Notes under the pieces: model-generated
Database searches by the model: none
Told to the model about the DNA's origin: nothing
The model's input: only the letters and a program-made list of their open reading frames with translations
Made by a program: the position numbers and the translations under genes
Assembly: GCA_016795065.1 (NCBI GenBank)
Contig: JAEUIU010000058.1
Coordinates: 111,374 to 175,373, forward strand
DNA length: 64,000 nt
Direction: 5' to 3'
Origin: Phycisphaerae bacterium
GTDB taxonomy: Bacteria > Planctomycetota > Phycisphaerae > Phycisphaerales > SM1A02
Part shown: positions 1 through 8,448 of the stretch, piece after piece
Position numbering within the stretch: position 1 is the first letter of the stretch
Layout: each line of letters begins with the position of its first letter

Positions 1-441
1 GAGCTGCGCGTCGAGGTGCTCGACGGCATCAGCGAGGGTGATCGCGTTCTCCTCCGCGAACCGACCGCTGACGAACTCACCGCGAAGCTCGACTTCGAAG
101 CGCTCCAGGCCCAATTTGCACCACCGGCCGCCACGACAAACGCTGCGCCGAATGGCCCGCCGGCCGTGGCAAACAGCTCGGCCGACGGCGGTCCCGCGGG
201 TGTCGTTCCAGTCGGCGACGGAGGCGGGCCCAACGCGAAACCCGAAGCCGGCGACGGCAAGCCCGCAAATGGCGAGCGGCGCGGCGACGGTACGCGTCGG
301 CGACGTCCAGACGGGTCTTCCGAGGGCGGTCCGCCGCCGTCGAAGGGCCCTGCTGGAGAGGGTGGCACGCACCAGACACCTGGTGTCACCCCGGCCGCAA
401 GCCCGAGCGCTGCGCCTGCGGAGAGCCCCGCGAAGGGCTGA
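1..441 (+). CDS. HlyD/RND efflux adaptor, C-terminal part (5' end outside window)
   Basis: The reading frame is open from base 1, so only about 146 C-terminal residues are visible. The first residues (VEVLDGISEGDRVLL) match the end of the membrane-proximal domain of HlyD/RND periplasmic adaptor proteins, which typically finish with a 'GL.EGD.VV' strand. After that comes a low-complexity Pro/Ala/Gly/Asp-rich tail with no recognisable domain, ending in a TGA stop. Such adaptors link an inner-membrane transporter to an outer-membrane channel. No transporter partner lies downstream, so it is probably upstream of the window. The family call rests on one short motif and the usual position of that motif. 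Confidence 0.6.
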   Translation, partial: ELRVEVLDGISEGDRVLLREPTADELTAKLDFEALQAQFAPPAATTNAAPNGPPAVANSSADGGPAGVVPVGDGGGPNAKPEAGDGKPANGERRGDGTRRRRPDGSSEGGPPPSKGPAGEGGTHQTPGVTPAASPSAAPAESPAKG

Positions 442-506
442 TCAACGCGATTGCCCGATTGTGGGGGACACCGGACGGCGGTTCGGGCGACAATCTGAGC
501 ACTCTT

Positions 507-534
507 CGTCCACTTGTGTGGCGATTCGTGGACG
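507..534. repeat. Inverted repeat upstream of ECF sigma gene
   Basis: Perfect 7-bp arms CGTCCAC (507-513) and GTGGACG (528-534) are separated by 14 nt, 30 bp before the GTG start at 564. It could be an operator or a leader hairpin. No U-tract follows, so a terminator of the preceding gene is less likely. Confidence 0.3.
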
Positions 535-563
535 TGATTCGATCGTGAGCCATCGGAGGGCAC

Positions 564-1142
564 GTGAGCGACGACAGCTCCGATCTTGCTGCCCACTCGC
601 GGGGCGATCCCCTTGCCTTCGGCCGACTCTACGACCGGCATGCGGCGGTGATCCTCGCGCTGTGTCGCACCCTGATTCCCGGACGCTCCGCTGCTGACGC
701 GGAAGACGCGACGCAGGAGACCTTCCTCCGCGCCCACCGCATGCTCGATCGCCTGACGGACACCCGAGGGTTTCGGCCCTGGCTCTATCAGATCGCGCGG
801 CTGGTGTGCTCGGAACGTCGGCGTTCGGCCGCCCGGCGCACCAAGCACGAGGACCATGCCATGAACCTCGCTCAGGAACGCGAACGACTCACTCCGCCCA
901 TACACGGGGCGGAGATCGCGTCGAAGCAGGAATCGCTTCAGCGACTCACCGTCGCGATGCGCTCCCTCGCCGACGCCGAGCGCCTTGCCATTCACCTCTA
1001 TTACCTCGACCCCGATCCCGTCGCGGCAGCCCAAGCGAGCCTTGGGCTGTCGCGATCCGGCTTCTACAAGCTCCTCGCTCGCGCACGCGAGCACCTTGCC
1101 CAGCTGATGGGTGAGGAAATGAGTGAGGAGGCACGACGATGA
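564..1142 (+). CDS. ECF-type sigma-70 factor (vWA-protein linked)
   Basis: A 192-residue sigma factor with only regions 2 and 4, the ECF layout. Region 2 (about residues 17-92) carries the DAEDATQETFLRAHR helix and the FRPWLYQIAR stretch typical of region 2.2-2.4. Region 4 (about 128-180) contains a helix-turn-helix ending in SRSGFYKLLARAREHL. The GTG start is supported by a strong GGAGGG Shine-Dalgarno at 555-560. Its stop overlaps the start of the next gene as ATGA, so the two are translationally coupled. In ECF systems the coupled downstream gene is usually the anti-sigma or sensor, which here would be the large membrane VIT/vWA protein. The target promoters are not visible. Confidence 0.9.
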   Translation: MSDDSSDLAAHSRGDPLAFGRLYDRHAAVILALCRTLIPGRSAADAEDATQETFLRAHRMLDRLTDTRGFRPWLYQIARLVCSERRRSAARRTKHEDHAMNLAQERERLTPPIHGAEIASKQESLQRLTVAMRSLADAERLAIHLYYLDPDPVAAAQASLGLSRSGFYKLLARAREHLAQLMGEEMSEEARR

Positions 1143-4100
1143 ACGACCGAACCAACCGACTCGCCTCGATCCTTCGCATGATGGATGCCGACAGTTCTGC
1201 CCCGCCTCCGCGCGACGAACTGGACTCGCTCCTGCGCGAATGGCATCGCGAGCACGCCGACGTCGCCGCCGCCAACCGCGAGCAGATTCTCGCGGCCATC
1301 GCGAGTGACGTGATGCGCCCGCTTCCCAGGCAACGGCGCTCCGTGCGCAGCGTCCTCGCCACCATCGGACCGGTCGTCATGCGGACGATGGGCAGTCGCG
1401 CGGTGCGTGCGGCCGCTTGCATCATTCTCACCGCGGTCTTTGCGACGATCGTCCTCCTGCCTTCTCGCCACGGCGCCGAGGCCGCGATCATCAACGTCGC
1501 CGAGGGCGGCGAACTCACCGCCTATTCCGACGAGGGCGATCGCCTCGGACCCTGCCCGCTTCAGCACACCGACGTCGATGCGGCCGTCTCGGGGACGGTC
1601 ACGCGCGTCACCGTGCGGCAGAAGTACGCGAATCCCTACCCGCAGAAGATCGAGGCCAACTACACCTTCCCGCTCTCCCACCGTGCCGCGGTTGACGCGA
1701 TGCGGATCATCGTGCGCGGCGCCGACGGCGTCGAGCGCGTCGTCGAGGGTGAGGTCAAGGAACGGCAGCAGGCCCGGCGCATCTACGAGGATGCCCGCCG
1801 CGCCGGCCACGTCGCCAGCCTGCTTGAGCAGGAGCGCCGCAACGTCTTCACCCAGTCGGTGGCCAACATCGAGCCCGGCGCGACCGTCACAGTCGAGATC
1901 GGCTACGTCGAGTTTCTCGAGCGCAACGACGGCGAGTACCGCTTCGCCTTCCCGATGGTCGTCGCCCCGCGCTACATCCCGGGTGCCCCAACGCTTTCGC
2001 CGAATCAGCTTCCAGACGGCCTCGCTCGTCGCGCCGGCGTCGTCTTGCTCGCACCGGCGGAAGTCACCGTCACCTCGCAGAACGCGAGCCTGAGCGGGGC
2101 CATCATCCAGTCGATGCTGGTCGGCGCGACGCCGGTGCGCACGCCGTCGCCGGAGTGGATGGAGCGACCCGCCGCCAACCTCGGACAGCCCATTGACTTC
2201 ATCGTCACCTACGCCAACGGAACCAAGGAGCCGGGGCAGCTCTTCGAGGCCGGCGCCGTCGGACAGGTGAACGGCCGGTGGTACTTCACGCCGGTCCGGC
2301 TCTCCGGCAACGGCTTCGCGGCCGACACGCCGCAGGTGACCGACGCGAGTCGCATCACCCCCATGCCCAACCGACCGACCGAACGGTCGGGTCACGACGT
2401 CTCGATGAGCGTCACGATCGACGCCGGCGGCATGGATGTCCGCAACGTGCGGAGCGATCTGCACGAGATCGTCGAGTCCGGCGCGGCGCGCCCGAATCAG
2501 CGCACGTTCACGCTCAAGTCCAAGTCAACGATCCCCAACCGCGACTTCACCCTCTCCTGGAACGCGTCGCCCACGGACGTCAAGGAGACGCTCGGTTACG
2601 GTCTGCTCACCCACGCCCGCGGCGGCGATGACGAAAGCACCGGCGGCTACTTCGCGATCATGCTCGAACCGCCGACCCGACCGAAGGTCGACCAGGTCTT
2701 GCCGCGCGAGATCGTCTTCCTGATCGACACCAGCGGTTCGATGCAGGGCTTCCCGATCGAGAAGTCCAAGGAAGTCATGGCCAAGGCGATCGCCGCCATG
2801 CGGCCCGCCGACACCTTCAACGTGATCGCCTTCGCCGGCAGCACGCGCACGCTCTGGCCCGAGCCGCGCACCGCCACCGACGAGAATCGCCGGCTCGCCC
2901 GCGACTTTGTTGAGCGCCAAGAGGGCGACGGCGGCACCGAGATGCTGCCGGCCTTTGAGGCCGCCCTGAAGGGGCAGCACGACGTGAGTTGGCTCTCGCC
3001 GCGAGCTCTCGTGGACCTTCCGGCCGATGGCCGGGCCGTCCGCGTCGAGGCGCCTCTTGCCAACGTCGATCGAGACAACGGTCTGGTCACGCTCGACGAC
3101 GGCAAGGCCTTCCGCGTGACCTTCGGTGTGCAGATTCCCTCGAGCGGCTCGCTTGGTGCCGACCAGGCAATCCAGATGACCGGCCGATGGATGACCGAGG
3201 CCGGCGATCGGATGCTCGTCGTCGACACGGCCCGCTTCGCACGAAGTTCGGTCGCACCGAATCGCATCGTCGTCTTCCTCACCGACGGGCTCGTCGGCAA
3301 CGATGGCGCCATCCTCGACCTGGTGCGGCAGTATGCGAAGTCGACGCGCGTCTTCGCGTTCGGCATCGGCAACAGCGTGAACCGCAACCTGCTCGACGGC
3401 GCTGCCCGCGCCGGGCGCGGCATGGCCGAGTTCGTCACGCTTCCCGCCGACGCCGACGCGGCCGTCGCCCGGCTGACCCGAAGACTCGAATCGCCGGTGC
3501 TCGTTGACATCAGCGTCGACTTCCACGGCGTGAACGTCACCGAACTTGTGCCCGCGCCGGACCGCATCCCCGACCTCTACGACGAGGCGCCGCTGGTGCT
3601 CGTCGGCCGATTCGCCAAGGACAACAGCGGGACGGTCACGGTGCGCGGGCGCAACGCCAACGGCCCTTGGGAACGCACCGTTCCGCTCGCGTTGGACGAG
3701 CGATCGACCGGCAACGCTGCGGTCGCGAGCTTGTGGGCGCGAGCCAAGGTCGATGCGATTTCCGAAATGAACGAGCAGGCGATCGCTAACAACTCGGTTG
3801 CCCCGCCCCTCAAGCGCGAGATCGTCCGGTTGGGCGAGCGCTACGGGATCATGACGCCCTTCACCTCGTTCGTGGCGGTCGAGAAGAGCCGCGTCACGGT
3901 GGGCGGCGAGCCGATGCTCGTCCAGATCCCCATCGAACTGCCCGAAGGCATGTCCTGGAAGGGACTCTTCGGCGAGGGCGTCGCCCCCGCCACATGGGCG
4001 TCTCGCATTGCACCGGACGATCCGTCCATCACCCAGCGTCGCTATGCGGCCGTGACGAAGCTCGCCCAACTCGCCGAGCCGGCGCTGGAGAAGTCGGTGG

Positions 4101-6295
4101 ATGCCGATTCCTCGGCGCGAAGCCTCTTCTTCGCCGAAACCCCGATTGACCTTCGCGAAGCGGAGAAGATCCGGGCCGCGGCGGCCAATGCCGACAAGCT
4201 CCTCCAAGGGGACGATTTCCGCCTTGCCGAGCGCGAGATCCTCAAGGCCGGTGTTCAGCTTGAATCGGTGCGAGGGGCGCTTCCGGAGAGCGAGTACAAG
4301 AACCTGAGGGACAAGCTGGTGACCATGGTTGAGGAGACGGCGCAGAAGCGCGCGCTCTCCGAGGCCAAGTCGGTGGCGGACCCCGCCCGGGCGGACGAAG
4401 CTTCGAACCGCGACAGCGCGATCAACGAGAGCCTCAAGCGCGTCCGTCAGCTCCAGATGGAGCTCAAGTACACGGAGGCCATGCAGGTCCTTGACGAGAT
4501 CACGTTCATCGATCCGCAGAACCCGGCGGCGCTCGCCCTCAAGGATGTCATCTCGGCGTCTCAGCAGTACCGCCGATACGGCGACGTCGAGAAGCGCCGC
4601 TGGGAAGCCTACGCGGCCGAGTCCCACAAGGCCCTTGAAGAAATGGTCCCCGCGACACCCGCCGCTGCCGGCGCGGGATCGGCGCCCGGGAAGCGACCCG
4701 TTCGCGGCGAGGACTCGGGAGCGTTCGCGCCGTACCTCGGTGACATCCCAGTGCTGGGCGGTGCGATGATGGAGATGGCCGTTCCCATCAACTCCAAACT
4801 CGAGGGATGCGGTGAGGACACCAACGGCGGCAGGAATGCCCCGGCCGATGGGCTTTCGACGACCGTGCAGTTCCCCTGGCAAATGGGACGATCGTCCTTG
4901 AACGATGCGGGGCTCTTGGTCTACCCCGAAGATTGGCCCGAGATAGCCGTCCTCCGTTCCACCTCACCTGGTTGGGGAGATACCGCCAACATCAATAGCC
5001 TCACCCGCGACCAGTTGCTGATGCCCGTGGACATCAACCTCCAACACAACTCGCTTGGAGAGAGCCTTCACTACATCACGACGGTGACAGGTGCCCAGTT
5101 CTCGGTGGACTGGAAGGCCCTTTCGAAGCTCTCCATCACGCCCGATGACCCGGTGAACCTGAACCTCAAGAACGTCACGGCCGAGGCGGCGGTCGATCGG
5201 ATGTTCCTTCAACTTGTTGATCCCGCCACTGCGAGCTCGGTTCCGACGCTCAAGATCGACAGCGGTGTGGCGGTCATCACCGCCGAACCGACCAATGCGC
5301 CGGCGCCGAAGGGAGAGCTCAAGTCCGTCGACAAGGACGGTGCGGCCGGTGTGCCGTTCGATTCGAACGGTGATGCCAACATCCCGACAAACCAGGCTCC
5401 TGGCCAATCGGATGCCGGCGCGAAGCAGGGTCGGCGACGGCAATCCGCTCCGATCGCTCCTCCCGGACAGTCACTCTCGGGTGGGATCGGCAGCGATACG
5501 AGGAACTCAACCCCACCAGCCAGCGACGGCGCGACGAAGGCCAAGGAAGCTCCACCGAAGAAGCTCCCGGACCCGATGCCAACCGATCCTGCACCGACGA
5601 GGGGAGTACCAACGCCGGGGACACCGACGCCGCCGCCACCAGCTCCGACGTCCGGAGGGCCCGCCTCGGGAACTGGATCCGCCAAGCCTGGCGCGTCCAC
5701 TCCGACGGATACGTCCGCGGCCCGCCCGGCAGAACCGACCTCTCCGCCGCCCCCACCGGAGTCGATGCCGGGCGCAGGAGGAGGAGGACGCGGGTTTGGC
5801 GGAGGCGCCGAAGCGTCAGCGCCGGCTGCCCCGAGCAACGACCTCAGCGATCGCGTCGAGCCGCTTGCCGCCAAGGCGGATGCCCCCGCTGTGCAGTCTG
5901 CCGGTTCCGCGGCGCGGAAGCTCTCGCCAGAAGAGCGCGACGTGTTAGCTCGGCGCATGCAGCGCGATCTTCTGCTCGTCGCATTGGCGGCCCAGATCGA
6001 TCGCGAGGTCGCCGGCGAACTCGCCGCGACCGCGCGTCCGGAGATCACCCTCGACGCCAACGGCCGCGTTCGGGTGACGGTCCTCCTGCGATCGGGCGAC
6101 GCGGCATCGCTTGATGCCGATCTCTCGATCCTCCGCAGCAGGGGCGTCATCATCGACGTCGTCGACCGCAACATCCGGCTGGTCGTCGCCCGGGTCGATC
6201 CGCGGGACCTCATCGCGTTTGGCCTCGCCGACCCTGTCCGGAGGATTGAATCGTTCCGCGGTTCCCCCGATCCGCGCAACCCGAACTCGGAGTGA
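1139..6295 (+). CDS. Giant membrane VIT/vWA-domain protein, putative sensor/anti-sigma partner
   Basis: 1718 residues. Residues 1-85 are predicted cytoplasmic and helical, followed by one membrane segment (about 89-107). The rest should be outside the membrane. A VIT domain spans about 118-265, and a vWA domain about 523-775 with MIDAS residues D530-S532-S534, T600 (GGTEM) and D716 (LTDG). About 92 residues (613-705) are inserted between the MIDAS Thr and Asp. Helical, TPR-like sequence covers about 960-1160. An STN/secretin-N-like module lies at about 1290-1384, a Pro/Gly-rich linker at about 1420-1565, and a conserved-looking C-terminal domain at about 1600-1718. The start overlaps the ECF sigma stop (ATGA). 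VIT/vWA proteins bind ligands through a MIDAS metal. The coupling suggests that residues 1-85 hold the sigma factor, but no Cys/His zinc motif is present there and this role is inferred. Confidence 0.85.
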   Translation: MNDRTNRLASILRMMDADSSAPPPRDELDSLLREWHREHADVAAANREQILAAIASDVMRPLPRQRRSVRSVLATIGPVVMRTMGSRAVRAAACIILTAVFATIVLLPSRHGAEAAIINVAEGGELTAYSDEGDRLGPCPLQHTDVDAAVSGTVTRVTVRQKYANPYPQKIEANYTFPLSHRAAVDAMRIIVRGADGVERVVEGEVKERQQARRIYEDARRAGHVASLLEQERRNVFTQSVANIEPGATVTVEIGYVEFLERNDGEYRFAFPMVVAPRYIPGAPTLSPNQLPDGLARRAGVVLLAPAEVTVTSQNASLSGAIIQSMLVGATPVRTPSPEWMERPAANLGQPIDFIVTYANGTKEPGQLFEAGAVGQVNGRWYFTPVRLSGNGFAADTPQVTDASRITPMPNRPTERSGHDVSMSVTIDAGGMDVRNVRSDLHEIVESGAARPNQRTFTLKSKSTIPNRDFTLSWNASPTDVKETLGYGLLTHARGGDDESTGGYFAIMLEPPTRPKVDQVLPREIVFLIDTSGSMQGFPIEKSKEVMAKAIAAMRPADTFNVIAFAGSTRTLWPEPRTATDENRRLARDFVERQEGDGGTEMLPAFEAALKGQHDVSWLSPRALVDLPADGRAVRVEAPLANVDRDNGLVTLDDGKAFRVTFGVQIPSSGSLGADQAIQMTGRWMTEAGDRMLVVDTARFARSSVAPNRIVVFLTDGLVGNDGAILDLVRQYAKSTRVFAFGIGNSVNRNLLDGAARAGRGMAEFVTLPADADAAVARLTRRLESPVLVDISVDFHGVNVTELVPAPDRIPDLYDEAPLVLVGRFAKDNSGTVTVRGRNANGPWERTVPLALDERSTGNAAVASLWARAKVDAISEMNEQAIANNSVAPPLKREIVRLGERYGIMTPFTSFVAVEKSRVTVGGEPMLVQIPIELPEGMSWKGLFGEGVAPATWASRIAPDDPSITQRRYAAVTKLAQLAEPALEKSVDADSSARSLFFAETPIDLREAEKIRAAAANADKLLQGDDFRLAEREILKAGVQLESVRGALPESEYKNLRDKLVTMVEETAQKRALSEAKSVADPARADEASNRDSAINESLKRVRQLQMELKYTEAMQVLDEITFIDPQNPAALALKDVISASQQYRRYGDVEKRRWEAYAAESHKALEEMVPATPAAAGAGSAPGKRPVRGEDSGAFAPYLGDIPVLGGAMMEMAVPINSKLEGCGEDTNGGRNAPADGLSTTVQFPWQMGRSSLNDAGLLVYPEDWPEIAVLRSTSPGWGDTANINSLTRDQLLMPVDINLQHNSLGESLHYITTVTGAQFSVDWKALSKLSITPDDPVNLNLKNVTAEAAVDRMFLQLVDPATASSVPTLKIDSGVAVITAEPTNAPAPKGELKSVDKDGAAGVPFDSNGDANIPTNQAPGQSDAGAKQGRRRQSAPIAPPGQSLSGGIGSDTRNSTPPASDGATKAKEAPPKKLPDPMPTDPAPTRGVPTPGTPTPPPPAPTSGGPASGTGSAKPGASTPTDTSAARPAEPTSPPPPPESMPGAGGGGRGFGGGAEASAPAAPSNDLSDRVEPLAAKADAPAVQSAGSAARKLSPEERDVLARRMQRDLLLVALAAQIDREVAGELAATARPEITLDANGRVRVTVLLRSGDAASLDADLSILRSRGVIIDVVDRNIRLVVARVDPRDLIAFGLADPVRRIESFRGSPDPRNPNSE

Positions 6296-6339
6296 GTGGG
6301 GCTGGGTATTCCCACTGGGTTCGACTCCGTTCTTTGCGG

Positions 6340-6383
6340 AGCGGTCATGGATTCACCCGATGGAAAGTGCATCCATGACCGCT
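6340..6383. terminator. 13-bp perfect inverted repeat, possible bidirectional terminator
   Basis: AGCGGTCATGGAT (6340-6352) and ATCCATGACCGCT (6371-6383) are exact complements with an 18-nt loop. The repeat lies 45 bp after the VIT/vWA stop codon, in the gap before the convergent metF gene. Only TTT follows the right arm, so a rho-independent terminator is plausible but not typical. Confidence 0.4.
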
Positions 6384-6746
6384 TTCGGTCCAACACCGAT
6401 CGATCCGCGCGGAGTGCAGGCAGGCCTTGCCGCAGCCCACGGTGTCCGCGTGCACGACCGATCGAAGCCGACCACGGACGAGGGTCAACGGACCCGCGAC
6501 GCGGCCCAACGCCGCGTTGCCGGAGCCGAGAGCGAATCGGCAGTCCGCCGTACTGCCGATGAACACGCCGACGAGGACAGCGAGAGTCATCGCGATCGCC
6601 GCGACGGGCGTCGTGACGAGTTTCGGCACGAGCTGGCAAGCGAAGAAGGCCACCCCGTTGCCGACACCGCACCGCTTCCGGTGCCCTCCCCCACACCCGC
6701 CCCGCGGCGCGCGGACTTTCCCCCGGCGGGCGACAGCAAGCCACAC
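6345..6746 (-). CDS. Possible small membrane protein downstream of metF (doubtful)
   Basis: A minus-strand frame from GTG 6746 to 6345 (about 133 residues) starts 32 bp after the metF stop. It contains one convincing hydrophobic stretch (AIAMTLAVLVGVFIGS) and codons with G/C-rich third positions in its first half. The C-terminal half is Cys/Arg-rich and looks random, no family is recognised, and its stop falls inside the inverted repeat at 6340-6383. If it is not a gene, the 483-bp gap 6296-6778 holds only that repeat. Confidence 0.2.
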   Translation of the reverse strand: MWLAVARRGKVRAPRGGCGGGHRKRCGVGNGVAFFACQLVPKLVTTPVAAIAMTLAVLVGVFIGSTADCRFALGSGNAALGRVAGPLTLVRGRLRSVVHADTVGCGKACLHSARIDRCWTESGHGCTFHRVNP

Positions 6747-6778
6747 ATCGACGTGCGCGGCTAGCCCGAACGCTTCGC

Positions 6779-7684
6779 CTAACGACTCGTCCGCACGCCT
6801 AACGTCTCGTAGATCTGCCGCGTCGCGTCGCTCTTGTTGAGCGTGTAGAAGTGGATGCCACGCACGCCGCGATCGATCAGGTCGCGGCACTGTTCAGTGG
6901 CCCAGTGAACGCCGACGCGGGCCACCGACGCGGGGTCGCTTTGGCAACGCTGGATCGAGCGGAGGAGCGGGGCGGGGAAGTTGGTGCCGCCCGCCAGCTC
7001 GGCCATGCGCTTGAGACCCTCGAGCGTCGTGATCGGCATGATCCCGGCGATGATCGGGACCTTGATCCCGTTCAGCACGCAGCGCTCTTGGAAGTCGAAG
7101 AATGCCCGGTTGTCGAAGAAGAGCTGGGTGACGATGTAATCGGCCCCCTCGTCGACCTTGGCCTTGAGGTGATCGATCTGCACCAGCCGGTTGGGCGTCT
7201 GTGGATGCCCTTCGGGAAAGCCTGCGACGCCAATGCCGAAGCCACGCTGGTCGGGGTGGCTCCGGGAGAGGCGGGCCGACTCGTTGAAGCGGCGGATCGC
7301 CCGCACCAGTTCGCCGGCGAAGCGGAAGTCACCATCCGGCACCCCCTGCCTCGGCGGGTCGCCGCGCAGGGCCAGGATGTTGGAGACGCCCACCGCGGCG
7401 TATCGGGAGAGGATCTCATGGACATCCGCAGCGACATGCCCGACGCAGGTGAGGTGCGGAATCGGGTCCAAGTGCGTGTTCCGCTTCAGCCGCTCGACCA
7501 GGTCATGGGTGTGCGTTCGCGTCGAGCCGCCGGCCCCGTAGGTCACGGAAACGAAGCTCGGCCCGAGGCGCTCGAAGTCGCTGATCGTCGAAAAGAGCGA
7601 CTCCCAGCCCGCGTCGGTCTTCGGCGGGAAGAACTCGAACGAGTACGTAATGCTGTCGCGCGCAAAGACGTCGTTGATGTGCAC
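6779..7684 (-). CDS. metF: 5,10-methylenetetrahydrofolate reductase
   Basis: 301 residues, the usual length for bacterial MetF. It begins near FEFFPPKTDAG, whose Glu is the family's conserved acid, and continues with SVTYGAGGSTR, HLTCVGH and NILALRGDPP, all hallmark strands of the flavin TIM barrel, then the ADYIVTQLFFDN segment that lines the folate site. It reduces 5,10-methylene-THF to 5-methyl-THF for methionine synthesis. It is transcribed towards the VIT/vWA gene and diverges from rex, whose start is 54 bp away. It ends with Arg-TAG in a CGTTAG context that recurs elsewhere in the window. Confidence 0.95.
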   Translation of the reverse strand: MHINDVFARDSITYSFEFFPPKTDAGWESLFSTISDFERLGPSFVSVTYGAGGSTRTHTHDLVERLKRNTHLDPIPHLTCVGHVAADVHEILSRYAAVGVSNILALRGDPPRQGVPDGDFRFAGELVRAIRRFNESARLSRSHPDQRGFGIGVAGFPEGHPQTPNRLVQIDHLKAKVDEGADYIVTQLFFDNRAFFDFQERCVLNGIKVPIIAGIMPITTLEGLKRMAELAGGTNFPAPLLRSIQRCQSDPASVARVGVHWATEQCRDLIDRGVRGIHFYTLNKSDATRQIYETLGVRTSR

Positions 7685-7737
7685 GGGGGCATGCTAACGG
7701 GGGAAACAGGTCGAACCGATCCGAGTACATTGATCTC

Positions 7738-8448
7738 ATGCCGAGTCGTGACGCCGATTGGGATCCGACTGAGCGGGCCAAGCGGGATCCGCCGCAACGG
7801 GGCAAGATCCCCGAACCGACGATCCGGCGGCTGAGTCTGTACCTCCGCGAGCTTCGCGAACGCGAGGAGACCGGCCAGACGACCATGTCGTCCAAGCAGC
7901 TTGGCGAGGCATTGGGACTCACCGATGCCCAGGTGCGCAAGGACCTGGCCGTCTTCGGCCAGTTCGGCCATCCGGGCGTCGGCTACCGAACCGGTGAGCT
8001 GATCGAGCGAATCCGGAAGATCCTCGGCAAGGACCACCAGTGGAACGCCTGTATCGTCGGGGCAGGCAACATCGGGCGGGCCCTGCTCCCTTACGGCCGC
8101 TTCCGCCGGGACGGTTTCGACCTAGTCGCCATCTTCGACCGCGATCCGACCGTGGTTGGCACGTCCATCGGCGACCACCGGGTCCGACCCCTGGAGGACC
8201 TCCCCTCCCTCGTGAAGTCTCGGGAGATCAAGATCGGCATCATTGCAGTGCCGGCGGAAGCCGCCCAAGAGACCGCCAACCGACTCATCGAGGCCGGCGT
8301 GATCGGACTTCTCAATTTCGCGCCGCGTCGGCTCGACGTCGGCCAACGGGCAAGCGTCGTGAACGTCGACTTCTCCGTGGCACTCGAGCAGCTTGCCTTC
8401 CAGATCTCGCTCGGCCACAGGGGCTCCACCAATGCGACCAAGAGCTAG
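7738..8448 (+). CDS. rex: Redox-sensing transcriptional repressor Rex
   Basis: 236 residues. A winged-helix DNA-binding domain (about residues 28-86) contains the Rex-typical TDAQVRKDLAVFGQFG helix and the GVGY wing. It is followed by a Rossmann NAD(H)-binding domain with G108-A-G-N-I-G113 and the acidic strand end AIFDRDP. The C-terminal FSVALEQLAF is the domain-swapped helix of Rex dimers. Rex represses fermentation and respiration genes and is released by NADH. A 20-residue charged N-terminal tail precedes the usual start. I found no clear TTGTGAA-N4-TTCACAA operator nearby. It diverges from metF and its 3' end overlaps the next lipoprotein gene. Confidence 0.95.
   Translation: MPSRDADWDPTERAKRDPPQRGKIPEPTIRRLSLYLRELREREETGQTTMSSKQLGEALGLTDAQVRKDLAVFGQFGHPGVGYRTGELIERIRKILGKDHQWNACIVGAGNIGRALLPYGRFRRDGFDLVAIFDRDPTVVGTSIGDHRVRPLEDLPSLVKSREIKIGIIAVPAEAAQETANRLIEAGVIGLLNFAPRRLDVGQRASVVNVDFSVALEQLAFQISLGHRGSTNATKS

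Noticed and set aside
2525..4882. 785-codon open frame antisense to the VIT/vWA gene
   Set aside because: It mirrors a GC-rich coding region, is rich in Arg/Gly/His, and shows no domain pattern; the sense gene has clear domains.
6310..6335. tRNA T-arm-like sequence GGTTCGACTCC
   Set aside because: The flanking bases do not pair into a T-stem and no acceptor, D or anticodon arms can be drawn.
5209..6744. 511-codon minus-strand frame over the VIT/vWA 3' end
   Set aside because: Pro/Ser/Arg-rich mirror of the sense linker region with no independent signal.
7685..7737. Rex operator between metF and rex
   Set aside because: No TTGTGAA/TTCACAA-like half sites are present.
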